Source: Acidobacteriota bacterium | GTDB lineage: Bacteria; Acidobacteriota; Terriglobia; Terriglobales; Acidobacteriaceae | Direction of reading: 5' to 3' | DNA length: 9,381 nucleotides | Assembly (NCBI GenBank): GCA_021778875.1 | Contig: JAJYBT010000044.1 | Span: 1-9,381 of the forward strand | In this document: in pieces, positions 1-6,534 of the stretch | Numbering within the stretch: the first letter of the stretch is position 1 | Layout: every line of letters begins with the position of its first letter | The notes under the pieces: model-generated | Seen by the model: the letters and a program-made list of their open reading frames with translations, nothing else | Told to the model about the DNA's origin: nothing | Database searches by the model: none | Translations under genes and position numbers: made by a program

Positions 1-869
1 ATCTCCTTCAGCTTCGCGCCGCCCTTGCCAATCAGAATCGCTTTCTGCCCCTCGCGCTCGCAGTAGATCGCCGCCGCAATCCGCGTCAGTGGCAGCTTGC
101 CACCCTTCGCGCGCGCCGTCTCCACCGGCTCCTCATAGCGCTCAATCACCACCGCCGCGGCATACGGAACCTCTTCGCCCGTCTCCACCAGAATCCGCTC
201 GCGAATCAGTTCCGCCACCATGAACCGCTGCGGCTGGTCCGTGTACTGGTCCTTCGGGAAATACCGCTCGCCCGCCGGCAGCTTCGCCACAATCGCGCGC
301 AGCAGCGTCTCCAGCCCGTCGCGCTTCTTCGCGCTTACCGGAATCACCTCGGCAAAGGTGTACTGCCGCGTCAGAGACTCGATCAGCGGCAGCAGCTTGT
401 CCTTCGCCACCAGGTCAATCTTCGTCAACACCAGAAACACCGGGCAATCCAGCCCGCGAATCAGGCTGAACAGAAACTCATCCTCGCTCGCCCACGCAGC
501 ACTTCTCGCCTTTCTCGCGCCATCTTGCGCTTCCTCGCCAGCCGTGGGCTCTTCCAGTTGCACGCGCCGCGTCGCATCCATCAGCACCAGCACCACGTCG
601 CGCGTCTCCAGCGCTTCCTGCACTTCCTGCAACATGCGCCGGTCCAATTGCGAGGTAGGCTTGTGCACGCCCGGCGTATCCACAAACACAATTTGCGCCG
701 CGGGATGAACGCCCTTGCGCGCCGCCACCTCCACCACGCCCGCAATGCGGTTCCGCGTGGTCTGCGGCTTCGGCGTCACAATGGCGACCTTCTCGCCCGT
801 CAGCGCATTCAGCAGCGTGCTCTTTCCGGCGTTGGGCCGGCCCAGTATGGCAACAAATCCAGATCTCAA
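1..869 (-). CDS. era: GTPase Era (3' end outside window)
   Basis: Era is a membrane-associated GTPase that binds 16S rRNA and assists maturation of the small ribosomal subunit. The visible 289 residues show every G motif in order: P-loop GRPNAGKS (10-17), PQTTR (35-39), DTPG (64-67), TKID (149-152, where NKxD is usual) and SAK (179-181). A C-terminal KH domain follows, with its IGKGGAKLKE loop at the window edge, so roughly 40-50 residues are missing. Between G3 and G4 lies an extra acidic/alanine-rich segment (about 105-129) that ordinary Era proteins lack. The start is placed at TTG 869: an in-frame TGA lies five codons upstream, no ATG or GTG lies between, and the chain then reads MRSGFVAILGRPNAGKS, matching Era N-termini. 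AGGAG sits 11 nt upstream. The 153-nt spacer before it may carry its own promoter, with a TAAGAT box around 918-923 but no good -35. Family call is secure. Confidence 0.96.
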   Translation of the reverse strand, partial: MRSGFVAILGRPNAGKSTLLNALTGEKVAIVTPKPQTTRNRIAGVVEVAARKGVHPAAQIVFVDTPGVHKPTSQLDRRMLQEVQEALETRDVVLVLMDATRRVQLEEPTAGEEAQDGARKARSAAWASEDEFLFSLIRGLDCPVFLVLTKIDLVAKDKLLPLIESLTRQYTFAEVIPVSAKKRDGLETLLRAIVAKLPAGERYFPKDQYTDQPQRFMVAELIRERILVETGEEVPYAAAVVIERYEEPVETARAKGGKLPLTRIAAAIYCEREGQKAILIGKGGAKLKE

Positions 870-1022
870 AAGGCGATATGCTCCTCAGAACATTATCAAG
901 GATGGCGGCGAAAGTCAGAAATCTTACCCCACGGAAGAGAAGAAGTTGATCGCGCTGGAATGGTCGTTTACCGCCGTCGCGCTCTGCCGCAACGGAGGCC
1001 TCTCGCCGACTGGCTCAACCTG

Positions 1023-1700
1023 CTACCAGATAAAGGGAAGCACGCGGTGCCTTACCCTCGCCGCGTACTCCGCATAACCAGACAAGCTCGCGCACAGCAG
1101 CTTTTCCTCATCCAGTAGGCGAACAGCAATCGAGGCCAGCATCGGGGGGAAAGCCAGGAACCCCCACCACGAGCCGAGAGCCAGCGGCGTCGCGAGGAGG
1201 ATGAGCAATGCGCCGGCATACATAGGGTGGCGGACGATGGCGTAAGGACCTGTCGCGACAACGGTTTGGTCTACAGCCACTTCTACCGTGGATGCGGTGA
1301 ATGTGTTCACGCGGAAGACCAGGAAGACGATACAGAAACCAAGCGCGACCAGCAGATCTCCCGCGAGGATGATCGTCAGGGGCACACGGGACCACGCGAA
1401 TCGGTGATCGAGCGAGGGCACAACAAGAAGAGCAAGGAACGCGAAAGAAGAAAAGGTCTGGATGCTCTGCTGGCTCTTCCTCGTCTCGGCAATGGGGCCG
1501 CCTTTCACGCGGCGCGCCAGAAGCGCCGGATCTCTTCTCCATAGATAAAGTGTGATGAAGAGCGTGGCTGCGCCGAAGACGATGAGATAGAGCCATGCTT
1601 GCCAGTAGTGGAGCGTCCCAGCAGGTCCAAAGAGGGCCAGAGCCGTGACCAGCGCGAGGCCCACAAGGCCCAGCAGCGTCTTTGCAGCCACGTATTTCAT
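1023..1700 (-). CDS. Isoprenylcysteine carboxyl methyltransferase-like membrane protein
   Basis: A 225-residue integral membrane protein with about five hydrophobic segments (roughly 8-26, 32-54, 83-97, 107-130, 160-195). The signature GPYAIVRHPMYAG (151-163), followed by acidic LDEEK (196-200) and a C-terminal GYAEYAARVRHRVLP, is the SAM-binding C-terminal half of the ICMT/phospholipid-methyltransferase-like family. Bacterial members methylate unidentified or varied small or lipid substrates; nothing here identifies the substrate, so the eukaryotic name should not be taken literally. The ATG at 1700 follows a TAGACT box by only 6 nt with no Shine-Dalgarno, suggesting a leaderless message. 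It sits upstream of era on the same strand and is divergent from the GNAT gene. Its codon use looks less G/C-biased than that of its neighbours, so acquisition is possible but unproven. Confidence 0.88.
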   Translation of the reverse strand: MKYVAAKTLLGLVGLALVTALALFGPAGTLHYWQAWLYLIVFGAATLFITLYLWRRDPALLARRVKGGPIAETRKSQQSIQTFSSFAFLALLVVPSLDHRFAWSRVPLTIILAGDLLVALGFCIVFLVFRVNTFTASTVEVAVDQTVVATGPYAIVRHPMYAGALLILLATPLALGSWWGFLAFPPMLASIAVRLLDEEKLLCASLSGYAEYAARVRHRVLPFIW

Positions 1701-1706
1701 GCAATC

Positions 1707-1712
1707 AGTCTA
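1707..1712 (-). promoter_or_regulatory. Candidate leaderless -10 box (methyltransferase gene)
   Basis: On the minus strand TAGACT is followed by 6 nt and then the ATG at 1700. The TAnnnT form, the closeness to the start codon and the absence of any Shine-Dalgarno fit a leaderless transcript. No convincing -35 is visible. Confidence 0.35.
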
Positions 1713-1761
1713 GTCGTGCCGAATGTGTGGGCTTAACTGTGTAACCTCTCCGACTGGTTGC

Positions 1762-1767
1762 TATCAT
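1762..1767 (+). promoter_or_regulatory. Candidate leaderless -10 box (GNAT gene)
   Basis: TATCAT lies 6 nt before the ATG at 1774, again without a Shine-Dalgarno. This mirrors the spacing of the box on the opposite strand. The best -35-like element, TTAACT at 1733-1738, is 23 nt away, which is too far for a standard promoter. Confidence 0.35.
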
Positions 1768-1773
1768 CAGCCC

Positions 1774-2349
1774 ATGATTCCCTTCGGCCGCACCGAGCGC
1801 CTCATCCTGCGCCCGCTCCAGCTCGCCGACGCACCGCAGATGCAGCAGCACTTTCCCCACTGGGAGATCGTCCGCTACCTGCTCAATCGCGTCCCCTGGC
1901 CCTACCCAGCCGACGGCGCTCTGCAATATCTGCGCGACGTCGCCCTGCCGCAAATCGAGCGCGGCGAAGCCTGGCACTGGAGCCTGCGTCTCGCCGCGCA
2001 GCCCGATCAACTCATCGGAGTCATCGGCCTCGTCCGCAGCCCCACAGACAATCGCGGCTTCTGGCTCGGCCTGCCCTGGCAAGGCCATGGATACATGATG
2101 GAAGCCAGCTCCTGGGCCAACGACTTCTGGTTCGACACCCTGGGCTTTTCCGTGATGCGCATCCCCAAAGCCGCCGCCAATCTGCCCTCGCGCCGCATCT
2201 CAGAGAAGCAGGGCATGCGTCTCGTCGGAACTGAGATGCGCGACTATGTCGCCGGCCGCATGCCAGCTGAGATCTGGGAGCTCACCGCAGACGAATGGCA
2301 CGCACAGCGCCGCAACACCGGGTTGCCAGTCGAACCACCAAGGGATTAG
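1774..2349 (+). CDS. GNAT-family N-acetyltransferase (RimJ/RimL-like)
   Basis: A 191-residue cytoplasmic acetyltransferase of the Acetyltransf_3 type that uses acetyl-CoA to acetylate an amine; the substrate is unknown. The N-terminus has the diagnostic TERLILRPLQLADA (7-20). Motif A is WLGLPWQGHGYMMEA (98-111), where QGHGY is the acetyl-CoA pyrophosphate loop. The SRRISEKQGMRLVG stretch (139-152) matches the usual 'S..vleKlGF..vG' helix-strand. The ATG at 1774 is preferred over an upstream in-frame ATG at 1723, because the 17 extra residues resemble nothing in the family and TERL normally lies within the first ten residues. It is the only plus-strand gene in the left half of the window. Its TAG overlaps the stop of the convergent CNNM-like gene. 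Confidence 0.9.
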   Translation: MIPFGRTERLILRPLQLADAPQMQQHFPHWEIVRYLLNRVPWPYPADGALQYLRDVALPQIERGEAWHWSLRLAAQPDQLIGVIGLVRSPTDNRGFWLGLPWQGHGYMMEASSWANDFWFDTLGFSVMRIPKAAANLPSRRISEKQGMRLVGTEMRDYVAGRMPAEIWELTADEWHAQRRNTGLPVEPPRD

Positions 2350-3644
2350 TCTGCCGCCTCGTCGTCGCGGACCGGCGGAAACACCCGCACCCGGTCTACG
2401 CGCCGGTCCGTGGAGGCCACAATCTCCGCGCGCACGCCGCTGGGCTCCAGCATCACCACCTCGCCCGCATGCGGAATCCGCCCCTCGACCTCGCTCACCA
2501 GTCCACCCAGCGTCGTCGCCTCATGCTCCACGCCCACATCGATTGGCTCGCCGAATAGGTCCTCCAGCTTGTCCACCGGAAACCGCCCCGGCACCACCCA
2601 CGCGCCGCTCGCCTCGCGCTGCGGCTCTTCCACCTGCACTTCCTCGTCGTGCTCATCGCGAATATCGCCGACAATCTCTTCCAGCAGGTCTTCAATCGTC
2701 ACCAGCCCCGCCACGCCGCCGTACTCGTCAATCACCACCCGCATGTGCTGCTTCTCGCGCTGCATCTCGCGCAGCAGCTCGTAGCCGCGCTTGGTCTCCG
2801 GCACAAACTCCGCCTCGCGCTGAATATCGCCCACCGTCTGCGTCCGTGCAGCTTCGTCAGAGATCTGCAAAAGATCGTGCGCAAACGCAATCCCTGTGAT
2901 GTGGTCCAGCGTCTCGCGATACACCGGCACGCGCGAGAAGTTGTGCTCCTTCAGCATCTCCAGAAACTGCTCCAGTGTCGTCGCCTCCGGCACGGCAAAC
3001 ATCCGTGGCCGCGGCGTCATCACCTCGCGCACCAGCTTGTCCCCAAACTCCACCGCCGAGCGCACCAGCTCGCGGTCCGTCTCTTCCAGAATTCCTTCTT
3101 CCTGCCCCGCCTCCAGCAGCGCCTCCACATTGACTGCGGCCTCTTCCTCAGCGGTCGCCTGCGGCTCGGTCAGCGAGGCCACCGAGTGGAAGAACCGCAC
3201 GAACACCGTCAGCGGCGTCATCATCCACAGCAGCAGCCGGATGGGCCACACCAGCCGCCGCGCCCACCGCCCGCGCGTGTGGTCAAACAGCAGCGCGGGC
3301 ACAATCTGGTTGCACACCAGCACCACCAGCACCACACCCACCACCGCCTGCGCAATCTCATCCCACGTCGGCCGCGCCGCAATCCCATCGCGATCGAACA
3401 GCACCGCGCCAAACTCCAGCACAATCGCGCCCAGTGACAACTGCTGCAGCACCGCCGCGGAAATCGCCGCATGCTCCCGGCTCAGCCCCAGCAGCGGCTC
3501 CACGCCCTCCTGCCACGCATCCAGGTTGTCCTGCACCTCGTGCGAAAGAATCTTGCCAAACTCCGCATACACGCGGTTAATGTACGACGCCAGCACGCTC
3601 ACCAGTGCCAGCGCCGCCACCAGCGCAATGCCCAGCATACTCAT
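2346..3644 (-). CDS. CNNM/CorC (hemolysin C-like) CBS-domain membrane protein
   Basis: A 432-residue protein. Hydrophobic segments (about 1-20, 60-85, 98-120, 132-152) form a DUF21-like membrane part. A CBS pair follows: first repeat from [11 protein letters not shown] (208-218), second ending with [19 protein letters not shown] (306-324). Last comes a CorC/HlyC C-terminal domain (about 345-425). The family is linked to magnesium/cobalt efflux and ion homeostasis, with the CBS pair sensing nucleotide. The cytosolic half is canonical. The membrane half is divergent: the expected GELxPK-type segment reads NQIVPA (112-117), so transport should not be assumed. The start ATG overlaps the ybeY stop as ATGA, which implies coupling; E. 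coli likewise has ybeZ-ybeY-ybeX. No terminator separates it from the convergent GNAT gene. Confidence 0.92.
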   Translation of the reverse strand: MSMLGIALVAALALVSVLASYINRVYAEFGKILSHEVQDNLDAWQEGVEPLLGLSREHAAISAAVLQQLSLGAIVLEFGAVLFDRDGIAARPTWDEIAQAVVGVVLVVLVCNQIVPALLFDHTRGRWARRLVWPIRLLLWMMTPLTVFVRFFHSVASLTEPQATAEEEAAVNVEALLEAGQEEGILEETDRELVRSAVEFGDKLVREVMTPRPRMFAVPEATTLEQFLEMLKEHNFSRVPVYRETLDHITGIAFAHDLLQISDEAARTQTVGDIQREAEFVPETKRGYELLREMQREKQHMRVVIDEYGGVAGLVTIEDLLEEIVGDIRDEHDEEVQVEEPQREASGAWVVPGRFPVDKLEDLFGEPIDVGVEHEATTLGGLVSEVEGRIPHAGEVVMLEPSGVRAEIVASTDRRVDRVRVFPPVRDDEAAD

Positions 3645-4198
3645 CGCCGTCCGCCCCGCGCAGTCTTCTTCGCCGGCTTTTTCGTCTCGCCTTCCACGCG
3701 CTCAATCAGCCCCAGCGGCAGCCGAAGCCGCGCGCGCAGCGCCCGCTCGCGCTTTGCCATCTGCCCCGTGTCCGTCTCGTGGTCATAGCCCGCAAGGTGC
3801 AGCAGCCCATGCAACGTCAACACCTTCAGCTCTGTCCCCAGCGCATGCCCATGCTCAAGCGCCTGCCGCCGCGCCGTCGCCACGCTGATCGCCAGATCGC
3901 CCGCTTCGTCCTCCGCCATCTCCGATGCCGGAAACGACAGCACATCCGTCGCCTTGTCCTTCCCGCGAAACTCCCGGTTCAGCCGCCGAATCCCCCCATC
4001 CGTCGTCAGCAGCACCGTCACCGCGCCGCGCAGCCGCACCTGTGCCTGCGCCTCGCGCAAAAAGCGTTCCAGCGTCCGCGCCGTCGGCAGCCGGTCCTTC
4101 CATTCGTTTGTTTGGGATTTCTGCGCGCCTTCACTCCGCATCCGCTTCTTCTGCTGCGGTGCGGCGTCGGGTTCCAGGTCTGGGTCGAAAAGGATCAT
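3641..4198 (-). CDS. ybeY: Endoribonuclease YbeY (rRNA maturation factor)
   Basis: YbeY is a zinc-dependent single-strand endoribonuclease involved in 16S rRNA 3'-end maturation and late 70S quality control. The 185-residue product has the family core [18 protein letters not shown] (73-90) and the metal motif [11 protein letters not shown] with His130, His134 and His140, so the active site is intact. An extra N-terminal stretch of about 30 residues rich in K/Q/E and a basic C-terminal tail ([13 protein letters not shown]) lie outside the core. The ATG at 4198 has no Shine-Dalgarno and is preceded by a GC-rich hairpin; ATG at 4141 (Met20) is an alternative start that keeps the whole core. It lies 62 nt after phoH and overlaps the CNNM-like gene by 4 nt, the conserved phoH-ybeY-CNNM arrangement. 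Confidence 0.96.
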   Translation of the reverse strand: MILFDPDLEPDAAPQQKKRMRSEGAQKSQTNEWKDRLPTARTLERFLREAQAQVRLRGAVTVLLTTDGGIRRLNREFRGKDKATDVLSFPASEMAEDEAGDLAISVATARRQALEHGHALGTELKVLTLHGLLHLAGYDHETDTGQMAKRERALRARLRLPLGLIERVEGETKKPAKKTARGGRR

Positions 4199-4206
4199 CG
4201 TGCGCG

Positions 4207-4229
4207 GGGGCCGCCTGGTGCGCGGCCCC
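4207..4229 (-). other. GC-rich hairpin in phoH-ybeY spacer
   Basis: On the transcribed strand GGGGCCGC, a 7-nt loop GCACCAG and GCGGCCCC form a perfect 8-bp stem ending 8 nt before the ybeY ATG. No T-tract follows, so it is not a standard intrinsic terminator. It occupies the place of the ribosome-binding site and could limit ybeY initiation or stabilise the upstream mRNA. A TAAAAT box (4241-4246) just before it has no good -35. Confidence 0.5.
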
Positions 4230-4260
4230 GCTTCACTTCTATTTTACGTGACTTGCAAAC

Positions 4261-5343
4261 TTACTGTGGCTTCACCGCCGCCTGCGCCGCTGCCTGCGCG
4301 CGCGTCTCGCGCGGTCCCGCTTCCGCCGTCAGGCTCTCGCCCATCTCCAGCGGCAGCTCCTGCTGCTGCGGCTTCACGCTCTCATACGCGCGCACAATCC
4401 GCTGCACCAGCGCATGGCGCACCACATCGCCGTCCTCAAAGTGGCAGAACTCGATCCCTTCCACTCCATCCAGAATGTTGATCGCGTCCACCAGCCCCGA
4501 TTTCCTTGGATTCGGCAGATCAATCTGCGTAATGTCGCCCGTAATCACGGCCTTCGAGTTGTTCCCCATGCGCGTCAGGAACATCTTCATCTGCTCAACC
4601 GTCGTGTTCTGCGCCTCGTCCATGATGATGAACGCATCATTCAGCGTGCGCCCGCGCATAAACGCCAGCGGAGCCACTTCAATCACGTTCTTCTCCAGCA
4701 TCTTGTCCACGCGCTCCGGCTCCAGCAGGTCATACAGCGCGTCATACAGCGGCCGCAGATATGGGTCTACCTTCTCTTGAAGCGTGCCCGGCAAAAAACC
4801 CAGCCGCTCGCCCGCTTCTACCGCCGGCCGCACCAGCACAATGCGGCTAATTTTCTTCGCATTCATCGCCGCCACGGCCATCGCCACCGCCAGGTACGTC
4901 TTGCCCGTGCCCGCCGGTCCCACGCCAAAGACCATGTCGTTCTTCTCAATCGCCTCAATATATTTCCGCTGATTCACGCTGCGCGGCTGCACCGTCCGCT
5001 TCACGCCCGCCGAGCGCTGCTTGCCCGCATCCGCCACCGTGCGCAGCGTCGTCGCCGGGTCCGCCACCACCAGCCGCAGCATCCCGTTCAGCTCGCCGTT
5101 GTGCGGATGCACGCCCTGCCGCCGCAGCGCCTCAAAGTCCTGAAAAATCCTCTGCACGCGAGCCACCGATGCTTCCGGCCCCTCCACGTGCACCGCGTCC
5201 GAGCGCAGATCAATTCGCACGCCCAATGCATCTTCCATCAGCCTCACATTCTCATCGCGGGTCCCAAACAGGGGCTCAAGGTTCGGCGTGATTTCCAGAG
5301 TTGTTTTCAGAGTGCCTCCATCGCTGCCACATAGGCAGAACAC
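4261..5343 (-). CDS. ybeZ: PhoH-like ATPase (YbeZ)
   Basis: PhoH/YbeZ is a cytosolic P-loop ATPase related to the helicase fold. It works with YbeY in RNA metabolism. Numbering from GTG 5343, the N-terminal small domain (about 16-75) includes LFGTRDENVRLMEDALG. The ATPase core has Walker A GPAGTGKT (142-149), LVRPAVEAGERLGFLPG (170-186), Walker B IIMDEAQN (239-246) and a sensor-like VITGDITQIDLP. All key residues are present. The last 25-30 residues are a low-complexity A/Q/E tail. GTG 5343 is the only conventional start upstream of the domain but has no Shine-Dalgarno. Codon 12 is CTG 5310, preceded 4 nt away by GGAGG, and would give MKTTLEITPNLEPLFG, closer to how PhoH proteins begin; I suspect CTG is the true start (349 residues). 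It is the first gene of the phoH-ybeY-CNNM unit. Confidence 0.96.
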   Translation of the reverse strand: MFCLCGSDGGTLKTTLEITPNLEPLFGTRDENVRLMEDALGVRIDLRSDAVHVEGPEASVARVQRIFQDFEALRRQGVHPHNGELNGMLRLVVADPATTLRTVADAGKQRSAGVKRTVQPRSVNQRKYIEAIEKNDMVFGVGPAGTGKTYLAVAMAVAAMNAKKISRIVLVRPAVEAGERLGFLPGTLQEKVDPYLRPLYDALYDLLEPERVDKMLEKNVIEVAPLAFMRGRTLNDAFIIMDEAQNTTVEQMKMFLTRMGNNSKAVITGDITQIDLPNPRKSGLVDAINILDGVEGIEFCHFEDGDVVRHALVQRIVRAYESVKPQQQELPLEMGESLTAEAGPRETRAQAAAQAAVKPQ

Positions 5344-5488
5344 GGTGCGGGTTGATTTGTTGTGGATGCGGAAAAAGATTGACAGGCATTTCGTCCGGCC
5401 GGCAGCGGCGTCTTAAAACCACAAGCAGCCCCGCGGCTCCTGGACAGGATCGGATTGGAGAGAGCGACCAAATCCTTTATCTGGGGAG

Positions 5489-5517
5489 AGAGTAGCGCCA
5501 CCAGCCTGCGCCGTCAA
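5489..5517 (-). promoter_or_regulatory. Candidate promoter of the phoH-ybeY-CNNM unit
   Basis: On the minus strand TTGACG (5517-5512), a 17-nt spacer and TACTCT (5494-5489) give a strong -35 with a weak -10. It lies about 170-180 nt upstream of the phoH start in the 251-nt gap after the glycosylase gene. It is the best sigma70-like match there, but the position is unproven. Nothing else in the gap looks coding; a short reading frame through it has no family features. Confidence 0.35.
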
Positions 5518-5594
5518 TCCCACCCCGCACAACTTTCACACTCTATTTGACTCTTTCGGTACCCCTCGGGATGCATCCGTCCGCAAACCCCGTC

Positions 5595-6494
5595 TTACCT
5601 GCGCTTCAGCGCTTCCAGCTCCTCCAGCGTCCGCGGCCAGTCCGCCCCCAGCAGCCGTGACAATCCCCGGTCTGCCAGCACCTTGCCGCCCGCCTGGCAG
5701 CGCGCGCAATAGTTCGTCTCATTGTCCGCATAGCGAATCCGCTGCACCGGCTCGCCACATCGCGGGCACGCCTGCCCATACTTCCCATGCACCGCAAACT
5801 CCGGACGGAACGCCGTCACTCCCTCCGGAAATTTCTTCCCGGCTTCGGACTTGAGCCGTGCAGTCCACTCGCTCAGAACCTCTCGCGTCGCCGCAAACAG
5901 CCGCTCCCACTCGTCATCCTTCAGCTTCTGCGTCTGCGCCAGCGGAGACAGCCGCGCCGCGTGCAGAATCTCATCCGAGTACGCATTTCCCACGCCGCTC
6001 ACCGTGCGCGGATCCGTCAACGCGCGCTTCAGCGTGTGATTCTCCAGGCTGAGCGCGCTTCGAAACCCCTCCAGATCCGTCTCGAAAATCTCAATCCCGC
6101 CGGGGTCCATCGCCACCAGCCCATCTTCGCCGCGCACCACATGCAGGCTCGCCCGATGCTTCGATCCCGCCTCCGTCAGCCTCAGCGTGCCGCTCGCAAA
6201 CTCAAACGCCACCAGCGCGCTCCGCCCCGGCGGCTTCGCGCCCGCATCCTTCCAGTGCAGCCGCCCCGCAATCATCAGGTGCAGCACCAGCCAGATGTTG
6301 TCTTCTACGCCAATGGCAATCCGCTTGCCCACGCGCCGCAGCGCCACCACCGTGCTGCCCTCGGCCGCGCTTAGCGGAGGCTCCGCCGTCCGCAGCAGAA
6401 ACACGCTCCCCAGCCGCACATGCTCGAGCCGCTGCCCCAGCACACGCGCTTCCAGCGCCGAAATATACGCAGAAATATCAGGCAGTTCCGGCAT
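5595..6494 (-). CDS. Fpg/Nei-family DNA glycosylase, atypical
   Basis: Fpg/Nei enzymes excise oxidised bases and cut the abasic strand in base-excision repair. The 299-residue product keeps the catalytic N-terminus MPELPD (Pro2 nucleophile, Glu3), Lys57 in VGKR, the H2TH region with VGNAYSDEILHAARLSP (168-184) and a C-X2-C-X16-C-X2-C zinc finger (Cys243, 246, 263, 266). Several features differ from textbook MutM. The near-invariant zinc-finger Arg (12 residues after the second Cys) is Asn258. The Arg-x-Phe strand that fills the gap in DNA appears replaced by EAGSKHRASLHV. The zinc finger is not C-terminal but is followed by 33 residues ending in EELEALKRR. It is therefore probably a separate Fpg/Nei subfamily with its own lesion preference, so I do not assign mutM. 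It lies 40 nt downstream of the SnoaL-like gene, with no Shine-Dalgarno at its ATG. Confidence 0.93.
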   Translation of the reverse strand: MPELPDISAYISALEARVLGQRLEHVRLGSVFLLRTAEPPLSAAEGSTVVALRRVGKRIAIGVEDNIWLVLHLMIAGRLHWKDAGAKPPGRSALVAFEFASGTLRLTEAGSKHRASLHVVRGEDGLVAMDPGGIEIFETDLEGFRSALSLENHTLKRALTDPRTVSGVGNAYSDEILHAARLSPLAQTQKLKDDEWERLFAATREVLSEWTARLKSEAGKKFPEGVTAFRPEFAVHGKYGQACPRCGEPVQRIRYADNETNYCARCQAGGKVLADRGLSRLLGADWPRTLEELEALKRR

Positions 6495-6534
6495 GATGGT
6501 TCAAATCAAACCGCAGGCGCATCCCATGCAGCGC

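Noticed and set aside
870..1022. Possible small gene between the methyltransferase gene and era.
   Set aside because: Frames on both strands are short or mere extensions of shadows, with no start-plus-Shine-Dalgarno and no recognisable residues.
2649..3437. Long plus-strand open frame antisense to the CNNM-like gene.
   Set aside because: The His/Arg/Gln-rich composition is the mirror of G/C-biased codons of the minus-strand gene; it has no family features.
3605..4780. 391-codon plus-strand open frame spanning ybeY and phoH.
   Set aside because: It crosses three well-supported minus-strand genes and is a low-complexity Pro/Arg/Ser shadow.
5307..5501. 64-codon minus-strand frame upstream of and overlapping the phoH start.
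   Set aside because: No recognisable motif, it runs through the candidate promoter region and overlaps phoH in another frame.
5569..5578. 10-bp palindrome GGATGCATCC downstream of the glycosylase gene.
   Set aside because: It has no loop and no T-tract, so it is not a terminator; a single short palindrome is not enough to call an operator.
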